Source of the DNA: Stenocarpella maydis
Taxonomy: Eukaryota > Ascomycota > Sordariomycetes > Diaporthales > Diaporthaceae
Assembly (NCBI GenBank): GCA_002270565.1
Contig: NQMI01000058.1
Location: 62,001 to 126,000 of the forward strand
DNA length: 64,000 nucleotides
Direction: 5' to 3'
In this document: positions 10,827-21,382 of the stretch, piece by piece
Layout: each line of letters starts with the position of its first letter
Numbering within the stretch: the stretch's first letter is position 1
The notes under the pieces: model-generated
The model's database searches: none
Told to the model about the DNA's origin: nothing
The model's input: only the letters and a program-made list of their open reading frames with translations
Program-made: the position numbers and the translations under genes

Positions 10827-11673
10827 GGCGATTGCAATGATGCCCCTCTCGTGGGACCTGAGATCACATTAGCTTTCGATTGTCTGATAAACTGGTCAAT
10901 TTGTTCGCAGCCTTTGTCCCCAGCCTGTTTCCTCTCCTCACGAACGACTTCTCGTGTTCACCAGCCATACTGTGCAAGCCCACAGATGATCATAGCAGCC
11001 GAGAGTGATTTCTGCTCGCCATATTTGATTCCAGCGAAGAATCACTCGCTTCTGGGAAGGGTATTGTGACAATCGTAGCTGGCCAGTTCATGCAAGCCAG
11101 CTCCATGCGTGGAAGGAGACGAGAAAGCACACCATGAGTTAGGTCACACAGTAATAAGCATAAACATAATGCCTACCTCAACTTGACACACAGTACTGCC
11201 GCTTTCAGACGTTCATGGGAACACAACCTGATCGCCTCGCTGATAAGTCATTTCCAGACCTAGGGAAGGGACGGCTAGAGTCAACTACCAGCAGAAGCGC
11301 TAATAGTACAAAATCACTTTCTTCTCAGCCTTGTCACTGCACCTTGGCGGCTTCAAAATTAGAGTGGACCTAATTGATACGGAGCATCGTGATTGGCTGA
11401 CTAGCTGAAAGCTTAATCGGCCGCGCCACCCGTCGCTTCCAGGGTACAAACTTAAAGCAACCCTTCTTCCCCCCCCCAACGCCTTCCTCGCCTGCCTCAT
11501 TTGTACCAGTCGGTTCACGGCGGGAAGTGCCTCACACCGAGCATGCGCCCAGTAGTCATACCACACGATCGCGTCGCGCAGTCGCATCACCCTGCAGCCC
11601 CTCCCCATCCCGAACCTCGGCAGGCTTGCGCCTCTCGATAGCATCGCCCACGTGCCCGGGCACCCGCTTCAAG
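10827..11673. promoter_or_regulatory. Divergent COQ2 / JmjC-gene promoter region with an upstream ORF
   Basis: Besides the two promoters, the JmjC side holds an upstream ORF of 33 codons including stop (ATG at 11543, TAG ending at 11641) that ends 32 bases before the main ATG at 11674. Its position suggests it could lower translation of the main frame. The main frame itself is open upstream of its ATG, but only from a GTG. Confidence 0.5.
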
Positions 11674-14600
11674 ATGCCCAGCATAGCGACGCACCCTCAG
11701 GCCAAGTTCGACCCTATTCCACCAGATCTCGACCTGCATGGCTTGGTCGACCGAACCCCCAACTTTGAATGGGTGCAGCGCATACCTGCTTCCAAGATCA
11801 GGAAGATCGAATTTGAGAAACTTGTGTGGTACCAGGTGATCAAGCAAGGGAAGCCTCTCGTCATAGAGGGCTGGAATAGCAAGCTCCCCAAGTCTCTGTT
11901 CAGTCCGCAGTGGCTCGAGGCGAATTATGACAAAAAGCGTGAGTCTTGCCTGCCCCTTCTTCCGGCAGATCGGTAGCTGATGTCCCGCACAGAGGAAGAT
12001 GTCCGTGACATCAACTCACAGTCTAACATACCGATGACGATGGGCCACTACCTGCGGTCGATGCGCCAGCTGACGGACCAATGGACCCCCAAAAACTTCC
12101 AAGACGAGCGAAGGCAGCGGCTGTACCTTAAGGACATCGATTGCCCACCAGAGTGGCACGACCATCTGCGCAAAGTGATGCCGCCGGGGTTGTTCTATTT
12201 TAACGAAAACGTCGAGGAATACGGCCCCAAAGATGACGACCTTTTCATGGAAGAGCATACCGCCGCTCCGGCAGGAGATCTCATGAGCAGCCTTCCCAAG
12301 GAGATGCGGGCGCAAAACCTGATGTGCTATATTGGGCACGAGGGCACATACACACCAGCACATCGCGAAATGTGTGGTTCTCTAGGCCAGAATATCATGG
12401 TCGAAGCTTCGGGCAACGAGAACGGAGAAAAGGAGGGCAGCTCGATCTGGTTCATGACTGAGACCAAAGACCGACAGATCGTCCGGGAATACTTTCTGTC
12501 AATGTTAGGGCACGATGTCGAAATTGAGAAGCACTTTGCCCAGATTAATGCTTGGAAGAAAGCCACGTTCCCGGTCTACATTGTCGAGCAGAGGCCCGGA
12601 GACTTCATTCTGATTCCGCCTCTAGCGCCACATCAAGTGTGGAATCGCGGTACCAGAACCATGAAAGTGGCGTGGAACCGCACAACCGTCGACACGCTTG
12701 ATCTCGCCCTGCACGAAGCGCTTCCCCGAGCGAGGCTCGTCTGCCGTGACGAGCAGTACAAGAACAAAGCCATCATCTACTATACGCTGCAGAAATACTA
12801 TCGGCAGCTGCGGGATGCGGCAGAGTCTCAGATGTCACTGCTTCTCGGTGATGAAGTTGGCAGGGATTCTGTGAGGCTCACGCAACTCAAAAAGGATTTC
12901 AAGAAACTTTTCGGGCTTTTCACAGAGATCTTGGTGGACGAAATGTTCTCCTCCAAGGAGAAGAACATGGAGATGATTCCGTTTGACTCTTGTGTCATCT
13001 GCTCTTACTGCCGCTCGAACATCTTCAACAAGTTTCTAACCTGCAAGCATTGTGTGCGAGACCTCATTGATGGTGACCAGGACACATATGACGTCTGCAT
13101 GGAGTGTTATGCCATGGGCCGATCTTGCCTCTGCGTGTCAGGGCTGTCATGGTGCGAGCAGTGGGACTGGTCTGAGCTAGTGGACAACTATGAGGCGTGG
13201 CGAAGCATGGTCATATTCAACGACGGCTACGTCGACGTGAAATCGTCACCGCCACCTCTCGAGGTTGCCAGGATGAAGCTTAGCAGAAAAGCTTTGGCCC
13301 AGGTCTGCCAGGAACAACTGCGGCGGCGACCTTTCAACGATATCTCGAAACCCGATAAGGAGCCTGATCCTGAGCCATCAGAGCCTGAGGTCAACGAGGA
13401 AGGACGGCCCAAGAAGCCGAAGAGGAAGAAGAAGAAGGGCGACACATACAAGTGCCACACCTGCTGTCACAAAGACTACACCTACCGGCTGGCCTTCTGT
13501 ACCACGCCAGGTTGTAACCAGGCGTACTGTTTTGGCGTTCTCTATCGAGCCTTCGACATGATGCCGCAGGATGTACTGCAAGAGGAACAATGGCAGTGCC
13601 CGAGATGCCGATTGATTTGCAACTGTGGCGGGTGTCGAAGGACCGGCATCACGACGCCGTACGAGCCAAAAAACACATACATCGGCCACGACACCCGTGC
13701 TGTTGCAGACGACCGCAGCCAAGAGTCGTTGGTTGATTTCCGCGTGCACAACTTGAACTGGCTCAATGCCGCGGGCGATGGCAGTCGCAACCACAATAGC
13801 AAGCGGATCCAGCGACTGCGCCAGGAAGCTGAGGCGGACAAGGCCAGAGAAAATGGCTTCGCCACAGGTGATCCTGCAGAGAACGGTGCAGCTCCTTATC
13901 AGGATGGCCCTGCGCACCAGCCTGGCCCAGGCGGACCCGGTAATCAGAGTGGGATGCAAGAAGCTACCAATGGACCTTCGGCTCACGGGGCTGATGCGAA
14001 CGGCCTCCAACACCAAGAAGTCAACGGTACTGCCAACGGCACGGATTTGTCCATGCTTCCTGACCCTCAGGCTTCTCTATTCCCCGAGCACGAAGCCTAT
14101 CCGGACCCTTCGACTCTTGGTGCAGAGCGAAGACTGGGAATGGGCTACTATGAACAAGATGATACGCAAGACAAAATTCTCTTTGATCCGTACCAGGAGC
14201 CAACTGAAAGAGATGACCCGATCAGTGATTTTGAGGAGTCAGAAATTGTCAAGAAGTCGCTGCGTGCCGCCAAGCGGCGAGCTCGGCAAGATGAAGACCC
14301 AGATTTCGTGGTCGGGAGGTCACATAAGAGGAAGAAGGCCAAACCGGACGCCGAGCTCTCGCGTGACAGCACACAAAACGTCGACCCGGCACTTCTCGGC
14401 AACGACACTGTCATGCACGATGCTGCTCCAGAGGCAACCGAGCGTAAAGATGCGCCTGTCGACACAGATGATCCTTTTGCCGAGCATGAAATCCTGGACG
14501 AAGGGCCCATCGATCGCGGTCGGCCGTTCGATCCGAATGTACCCACACTTCGTCACTCAAAGCCCAAGGTCTCTTATGCTGATTCTGGGGATGTCGACGA

Positions 14601-16071
14601 GTTCAATGAGGTTATACCGGCAAAACCCAGGAACCGTATGCCTAAGGCCACGCCAGCAACAGGCGGAACGAGCAAAGACCCTATCGATCTCGCTGCGCAA
14701 GCCATGCGTGCTATTACTGGTGCTCAAGCGACCCCGGTTCCTGCGCCAGCACCCACCCGGAAGAGAGGACCAGGCAGACCCCGACGTTCTGATGCGGGCC
14801 CCGTGCGCTCTTCGCCTCAAGCGACTGGTGCGCCTGCTACGCCAGCAACGGAGCCCCCGAAGCGTCGTGGCCGCCCGCCAAGGTCGTCCTTGGCCTCCAA
14901 TGCTCTGGACATCGACGATCACACAGAAAAACCTACAGATCCCGCTACCGACGACTTTGAGAAACAGCTAGCTAAGGAACTGGGAGACGAGGATCCATTC
15001 GCAGACTCAGCAAGGCCACCACCACAGTCTGCACCAAGGCGACGGGGTCGGCCCCCGAAGAAGGCTGTTCAGGAATCCGACAAACCGTACGGTACAAGAG
15101 CGACACGTTCTGAGGGACCACCCACGGGCGATGTTGGACTTCCCACCGAAAGATTCATGTCCATGGCTGAGCGCATGGCACTCAGAGGCAAGAAGGTCAA
15201 GATCGGGAAGAGGAAAAGTGCCAGAGGCGCAGCCGCAGCAGATTCAAACGCGGAGGGTATTTCCCAAGCAGCATCTGCGGGCGACGTGCCCGCCCAGGCA
15301 GAAGACATGCCCAATGAAAATGGCGCCCCCGGTAATGATGAGGCATCCGCGCCTGCAGGAAATGCTCGAAGCATTAACGACCCACCCTCCCCGAGAGAGA
15401 TAACCCCAGAGAATATTGGTGAACCCGCTCGCCTAGATGAGGCCTCGACATATGACGACGTGCCAATGGAAGACCACCCTGGCTCTGACGACGCGCCAAT
15501 GGAGGATGCTGGTTATGACGGGTTTGCCGATGAGTACGTGTCTTCGGGTCCAGCGAGCGTGGCACCTACCCTAAAAGGGGCCAGTGTTGCGCCGCGGTCC
15601 ATGCTTCAGAGCTCATCAGCCTCTGTGTCGAGGGGGTCCAGCCGTGCGCCAATCCAGCCAACGATAGAGATGCCGGAGCCTTCACCTCCACCGCTTCCAC
15701 CCAAGCCAGCAGGCCCAACCGTGGTGCGACTCGGTGACTCTGAGGGGGAGGAGGAAGGGGAGGACAGGGGAGGTCCAACGGTCGTGAGATTGGGCGATTC
15801 TGACGATGGCGGATACAGCTACTACAGCGATGATGGTGCCAGTGAGCACGGATCTGTCTCTGGCGTTGGTCCTGGCTCTGGTCCTGGCTTTGCATCTGAC
15901 GAAGAAGATGATGATGATGATGACGACATCCCTGCACAACCACCAGCTCTGGCAAATGCAGGTCCAAGTGGTCGCATGGCTATGAGAGGCGGAATCAGAG
16001 GTCGAGGACGGGGCCGTGGCCGTGGCCGTGGTCGTGGTCGTGGCCACGGCCGCGGCCGCGGGAGGGGATGA
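11674..16071 (+). CDS. JmjC-domain chromatin protein with zf-4CXXC_R1 zinc finger, AT-hooks and GRG tail
   Basis: Two exons (11674-11938, 11993-16071; 54-base GTGAGT...ACAG intron) encode 1447 residues. Residues about 30-330 form a JmjC fold with candidate Fe(II) ligands His212-x-Glu214 (PAHREMC) and distal His302 (PHQVWN), so the 2-oxoglutarate oxygenase site may be active. A Cys-rich module starts at C422 (CVICSYC). A second at about 576-638 (CHTCCHKDYTYRLAFC to CNCGGCRR) fits zf-4CXXC_R1, the type found in CDCA7. Three AT-hooks follow at about 1012, 1045 and 1105 (GPGRP, RRGRPPR, RRGRPPK). Near the C-terminus, the motif GPTVVRLGDS occurs twice, then an acidic run and a Gly-Arg repeat. The likely job is a nuclear histone demethylase or heterochromatin-boundary factor. 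Relation to Neurospora DMM-1 or KDM3-type enzymes is inference. Start chosen at the first ATG in a good context. Confidence 0.87.
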
Positions 16072-16717
16072 ATATGACTTTCGTTTCCGGCCGAGGGCTA
16101 ACAGTAATAGCTGTTACAATGATAAGGGGCTACGATTAAGACATTTGTTTGTTTGGTAACCCCTTTTTGCGCGAAGGTATGCGAGAGGCGTATGAAAGGG
16201 TGGCCAGACTATCAGGCCACATGCAGGGAGGCTCAAGGTAGTCACAGTCACGATGACACGACAGAGTCCATTCGAGGATTATCAATACGGGTTCTCTCCC
16301 ATGGCAACTCTTTCAGCATAGCACTCCATGCTTGATTGACCCTCGCGCATACTCAACCCCGTAACCTCCGTTGCTTGTGGACCGCCAAGCTGCCATACCC
16401 GGTGAGCGCCTGATTCGCACACTCAAATCGTCATTCCTGTCCTCTCAACTTGATTAAGCTCATACGTTAGCATTCGCTCGCCGATTCCGCGGTTGGTTGT
16501 CCCAGTCGTCCTCTCGGTATCCCTCGGGCCCTAAGTTGCCCGCTCTTCGGAATTTTGTTGATTAAGTTGGCCGGTCATGGGAGGGGGGATGGTGGTATGG
16601 AGAACCAGGGAAGAACTGATCAAGGTTCGCCAGTTCTCCTCCCAGTTTTTGGTAGGGGGGGGGAGAAAAAAGGACAAGTCGAAGGAAATAGTGGATTGCT
16701 GTGTCCTGTCGGATTCC
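16072..16717. other. Convergent 3' flanks, no gene seen
   Basis: This stretch holds the 3' ends of the JmjC gene and the small mitochondrial-protein gene. Short reading frames here show no conservation features. Confidence 0.5.
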
Positions 16718-17158
16718 TTACATGGGGTCTGTCGCGCTGGTGCCCTTCTTCGACTTTTCCTCGACGTGCTTCTTGGTGCGCTCCTGCAACTTGGAGATGT
16801 CCTCGTTCGGGGTGCGGTCGGCCCTGACGGCCTCCTCGCCATCCGAGGCTAGCTCGGGCTTCCAGTGGCCCTTGCCGGCCTTTGCCTTGGAGATGGAGTC
16901 TTCCTTGTGTATCTCGTAGTCCTTGACGTCTGTTTCCAGGGGGGAGGGCAGAATGTATTAGCTAGGTGGTCATTACTACTGCTGGGGGGTTGGCAGCGTC
17001 GAGACGAGAGTGAGCCGGCGTTGGAGGAGAGGGGGCTGACCACCTGAGGACTCCTTGATGCGGTTGATTGATGACACGGCGAAGCTACGTCGGAGCACGG
17101 GCGTGGAGGCAGCTGTTGGCCGCAGGGCGACGGCTGGTCGGAAGAGTCTGGAGGCCAT
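16718..17158 (-). CDS. Small mitochondrially targeted protein of unknown function
   Basis: Exon 1 (17044-17158) and exon 2 (16718-16929), joined over a 114-base intron (GTGGTC...GAAACAG), give 108 residues with the frame exactly preserved. The N-terminus MASRLFRPAVALRPTAAST followed by RRSFAVSS is a strong mitochondrial presequence with an Arg-rich amphipathic helix and a likely cleavage site near RRSF. The mature part is hydrophilic: KDYEIHKEDSISKAKAGKGH, WKPELASDGEEAVRADR, then a charged Lys/Glu helix ending TSATDPM. I recognise this as a small conserved fungal hypothetical protein but know no function. It has no metal or catalytic motif, and it does not match the ATPase inhibitor family. 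Confidence 0.82.
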
Positions 17159-17846
17159 GATAGCTGTGGTTATGGTTGTGAGAGCTCTCTTGGGGCCGTG
17201 TGTGGGAGTGATGGGGGGTAGGGAAGGCTTGGGGGATTCAATTGATCAACTGGAAGGAGTTTTGTTGGTTTTCTTGTCACAGGAAGAAGAGGCAGTCAAT
17301 GATAGGTAACCACTGAGGTCGGTCTTGGACCTTGGACAATGATCTCGGGCAAGGGGCCAAGGCATGATGTCATGATTGCGGGAAAGCTTCGCTAGGTACC
17401 AGGATTGCAGCTGACATTCCGGGCCATGTTAGTGGACCAGACGTGTCGACCTCGTCATTGGTTTGGGCACTGGGACCTCGTGCCAGACCTCGGGGGTACG
17501 TAATGAACAAACTATGTCCTCATCTTGCTGCTCGCCTTGGCTGTGCTCAGCCAGCCGTTGTTGGTGCTCTTGAGCTGCCAGAGCTTCCGGGTAAAATTTC
17601 CATTACCCCTGAATCCCGGCTAGGGCAAGAGCCGCAAAGTATATTTCAACTACACCATCTACCCCAGATTCATCACTCACACCTCAGATCGGGCATTAGT
17701 AGTCTCGAACTTTCTTCGTCATTCATCTTATGTAATGAATCTCGTGTCAGGACCACGGTTGGTTCGATTCAAGACCCAATGTTGCGATGCTTTATAGGAA
17801 GAAAGAGATTCGCAGAGCGACAAATGGAGGGTGCAGAGGCACTATG
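17159..17846. other. Boundary between conserved genes and the repeat island
   Basis: This holds the promoter of the mitochondrial-protein gene followed by low-complexity intergenic DNA up to the TA target site of the adjacent transposon. No supported gene. Confidence 0.5.
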
Positions 17847-17848
17847 TA

Positions 17849-20085
17849 CTGTACCCCATACACCTTCGGTCACCCCTACCTTCGGACCACACAAAATCAC
17901 ACAGCCACCACACAAAGTGAGGGTATTTGGCTTATACGCATTCGCTTAATTTTAAAGTTCTCACGATGTTTTTATAGTTAATCTGTAGCTCTTTAATAGA
18001 TCTATACATATTGAGTGTCAATTTGTAGACTGCGTAGCGCACTGGCGGTGTGGTCTGGTAGAATCCCGTACTACTTGTGTGCCTTCCGAGATGGTTACCC
18101 TCATGAATTGAAGATTGTTCTCTCTGCAGCGCTACTGACTTAATTGCCCAGTATGGCGCCCAAAAAGAAGCCGTATGGTAGATCTAAGGACTATCAATAG
18201 TCCCAGATATACGATGTAGTATATGCAGTTATAGACGAGGGCCTTACGCCCTATGTAGCAGCCAACCGGTTCGGTGTGCTGAAGACCATACTGTTGAAGC
18301 AAATGGAGGGTATCAGACCCTTAAATGAGTAGATCCAGCCTGCTTAATGCCTATCTCGTGCCCAAGAGGATGATATCGCCAATTGGATTCTCTGGTAAGA
18401 GAAATTGGGCTATGCCCCAACTGGTTCCTTTGTCTGTTCCCTCGTTACGTCTGTTCTTGTGGAAAATGGCGATAATAAGCTATTGGGGAAGAATTGGGTT
18501 GATAACTTCAAAAAGAGGCACCCAGAAGTCATTTCGAAGATGGGTAGGAAGCAAGAAGCCGAGCGGTTTTCTTTATTCACTCCTAAGGCAGTCAACTAGT
18601 ATTTTGATAAGCTGGAGGACTTTGAATGGGTTGAAGCTAACTTAATAGTTAATGTTGATGAAGGAGGCATTATGGAAGGCAATAGTATACTTATCCCTTA
18701 TTTGCCTACTGAGAGACGCTATTCTTAACTAATTGCATTCATAGCCTATGATAAATTTGTACTAGGAAGTGCTGAAAAGCGGTCTGTTGCCGTGAAAGAA
18801 AACGCCGCTCAGGCGATAGTTATGGTTATCGACTTTGTAACTGCTACGGGCTACTATTTGCCTCCGGGGCTTATTTTTAAAGGAGTTAATCTTCAATAGC
18901 AATGGTTTAAGAGAGAATTTAAGAAGATTATGCCCCCAGAATGGGGTTTTGAGGTCTCTCTGAATGGCTGGACAAGCAATGAGATTGCTGTTAAATGGCT
19001 CCGTGATATCTTCGTCTCAGCAATAAATAAGATCCGAGAGAACGATGAGTCTCGGGCTATTCTTTTGATACTTGATGGCCATGATAGTTATTGGAGCGTT
19101 GAGTTTATGACTATGTGCTATAGGCACAATATTAACCCGTTGTGGCTGCCCGTATATACTTCTTATGGGCTTCAACCTCTTGATAACGGCATTTTTAGTG
19201 TGCTTAAAGGAGCATTTAATAATGAGATTGAGAAGCTGTCTAGCTATACGAATTCGACTCCTATGGGCAAAATCAACTTTGTTAAATGCCTCCTTGAAGC
19301 TCGGAAAGCAGTTACCAAGAAGACTATTAGAAATGCCTTCAGATATATAGGCATGTACCCAATATTATGAGAGAAGGCAATATAGCATTTAGAAATACAC
19401 CCAGACCTGGAACTAGATCTCCTAAATTAGCTGGAATAGTCAGATTATGAGAATTCCGGTGATAAGGCCATTAGTTAAGCCTCCAATAAAGCCGGCAGCC
19501 CATCTGAGGATGAAGAGGCCATTACAAGAGACTATGTGATGTCACTAGTCTCTAGAGATGATTGCCCGGCTAGATATAGAGCCAAATAAGTTGCCGATGA
19601 GATTGATAGACTATGATCTCGAGTTGCCATCCTCGAGAGAGAAAATACCGGCCTTAAAGTTGAAAGAGAGGTCCGAGAGAAGATGAAATGCTGCAAGGCT
19701 ATACCCAACCCTAACGCGGAGTTCATAACTATGTTTGAAATAGGGCAGAAAGACCTTATAGTAGAGGCACTGGAAGAAGAGCTACGGCCTTAGAAACGCT
19801 GTAAAGTTGCTCAAGTTGAGGTTGAAGTTGAGGAGGAGGAAGATGAAGAAGATGCATCCGAGCCTGAGATTGTGGAGGAGCGACTCGGCCGTGGGGGCCG
19901 CAAAATTCGACGTCCGGCTAGATACGGTGATTGATTGACTTCTTATGATCATTTTCATATAGCTACTAGGTGTGCATTATAAGAATTGATTGAGTTGTGG
20001 CTGTCTGAATACCCTCAGTTTGTGTGGTGTGTTCCAATTTAGTGTGGTCTGAAGGTGGGGGTGACCGAAGGTGTATGGGGTACGG
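17849..20085 (+). mobile_element. Fot1/pogo-like Tc1-mariner DNA transposon, complete ends, inactivated
   Basis: The ends are near-perfect inverted repeats of over 40 bases: CTGTACCCCATACACCTTCG at the left and its reverse complement (one or two mismatches) at the right. TA dinucleotides flank the element at 17847-17848 and 20086-20087, the target duplication of Tc1/mariner elements. Inside lies one transposase reading frame broken by nonsense codons. Length (2.2 kb), TA duplication and the DDE domain place it with Fot1/pogo elements of ascomycetes. Confidence 0.9.
18153..19933 (+). pseudogene. Fot1/pogo-like DDE transposase, inactivated by many nonsense codons
   Basis: The frame begins MAPKKKPYGRSKDY and stops at once at TAG, then stays in the same register for over 1.2 kb, interrupted only by TAG/TAA stops. 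Most can be explained as CAG/CAA to TAG/TAA or Trp to stop, the pattern of RIP. A DDE_1 core is readable: NVDEGG (first Asp), ILDGHDSYW (second Asp), LQPLDNGIFSVLK (third Asp). The longest open stretch is 18930-19370. A C-terminal acidic and Arg-rich tail (EEEEDEED, GRGGRKIRR) follows. It cannot make a full transposase without readthrough. Confidence 0.88.
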
Positions 20086-20087
20086 TA

Positions 20088-21080
20088 GGTTTTATATTAG
20101 CAGAGCGGCGTAGAGGCGATACTTGACTGTTCCCAGTATACGGAGACACTGTTTACTTGAGAGAGTATGATCACTAGCTGTGAGGCTATCCAGTTACGAG
20201 ACTGAATACTTAGATTGACGACTGAAGAGTCTGGTCTGTGAAAGTTATTTACCGTGGTGATTGTCCTTATAAGTTCCGACTCTTCAGTGGATCACTTGGC
20301 TCAATTAGTGATCCAGATGAGCCGACTCATCTGGCTCACTTGGTGATCCAAGTGATCCATTCCGGCGGGTGGGTCCCTAACCCTAACACTGATAATGTTG
20401 GGACTCCGTTGGGAGTCGCCTAACTAAAAAGGAAGCTATCGCCGGAGGTGACGGACCCTTATCGATAAGGGCCCTACAGCATAGCGACCAGGCAACCCCT
20501 AGGCCTTAATATCCCTCATGAGTACCCGAATATCCCTTTCCTCTTTTTGATGTATCTTCGTGTGATATATTCATCCGTCATTCGCTGTGCGTCCGAATAT
20601 ATCCGATGAACAAAGTAACCGTACGTGGGTGATGAGACTTTATCTATGACTTCGCAAAGGTAGCGCCTAGGAACCAAAGTCTAAGCAACTAGCTTGCCGA
20701 CTCGGCCTTATTAGCCCAGGGGATGAAGAATCCAGAATCGAGTACTGTTATATAGCCACCCCCTTCTTACCCTCACCCTTCTCAACCGTTATGGAATATA
20801 CCAAAAGCACCATCGCATGATTTAAATGCGCGACGGAGAAAAAAAATTTCCTGGAGAAGCGTGCAAACTCTAAGGCACTTATTCGCTAAAATAGACCGTA
20901 GGCCGCTAGTTTAATTGCCAGCCCTAGACTAATTATCAATCTCTAGCGGCCAAGGAATTAAATACTAAGCACTTAGCCTTATGGATAGGATGGTCTGAGC
21001 CAATAGCAGTATAGCTTTAGTAACTAATATAGCCTAACTAAGTGCATATAAAGCCCAAAGTAAACGAGTTATATCCATAA
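20088..21080. repeat. Degenerate repeat DNA, partly shared with 38.0 kb and 43.5 kb
   Basis: Bases about 20170-20310 match about 38028-38155 in the same orientation (shared words such as CTTAGATTGA and GAGTCTG), the second copy being more AT-rich. Bases about 20888-20927 resemble 43467-43507 (AAAATAGACC...GGCCGCT...CAGCCCTAG). A TGTTGGGACTCC word at 20397 looks like an LTR start, and a TATATAG promoter-like stretch lies near 20750. No coding frame survives. This is probably LTR or internal sequence of old retrotransposons. Confidence 0.55.
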
Positions 21081-21381
21081 TATTAAACAGAACCGCTCAG
21101 CAAGGAGTTACCCTAGACTTCATGCAAGAAGTTACCCTAGACTTTTTAGCAAGGAGTTACCCTAGACTTACGAGTCAGGCGATTTTCGCTAAGTACGCCC
21201 AGTGCGTGCGTGACGCAAGATGAGTTTGGTGGCCGTGAGTCGATTATTTTGGCCTGCATTTGCACCTTAATTCAGACCTCTGCATTACCCTTATTTCTTA
21301 CCCAAAAAGTATATGACTTAGTGCATTGGATAGCCTGATTTCTGAAGTTTGTATGTACTTAATTTGGGCATTGCTAGGGCT
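21081..21381 (-). repeat. Copia LTR fragment (3' part), truncated at a single N
   Basis: The sequence matches, in inverse orientation, the terminal parts of the LTRs at 25.0-25.7 kb and 38.37-38.94 kb. Its outer end is the RIP-altered complement of an LTR end in TTAACA. It carries three copies of a GCAAGGAGTTACCCTAGACT unit. It stops at the undetermined base 21382 and joins pol sequence there, so the rest of the LTR and part of pol are missing. Confidence 0.72.
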
Positions 21382-21382
21382 N

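Noticed and set aside
13766..14971. A 401-residue plus-strand frame overlapping the JmjC gene
   Set aside because: It is an alternate register of the JmjC coding sequence, full of Arg/Ser/Pro from GC-rich codons, with no domain.
17741..17775. A tRNA B-box-like GGTTCGATTC
   Set aside because: No matching A box, acceptor stem or anticodon arm could be drawn around it.
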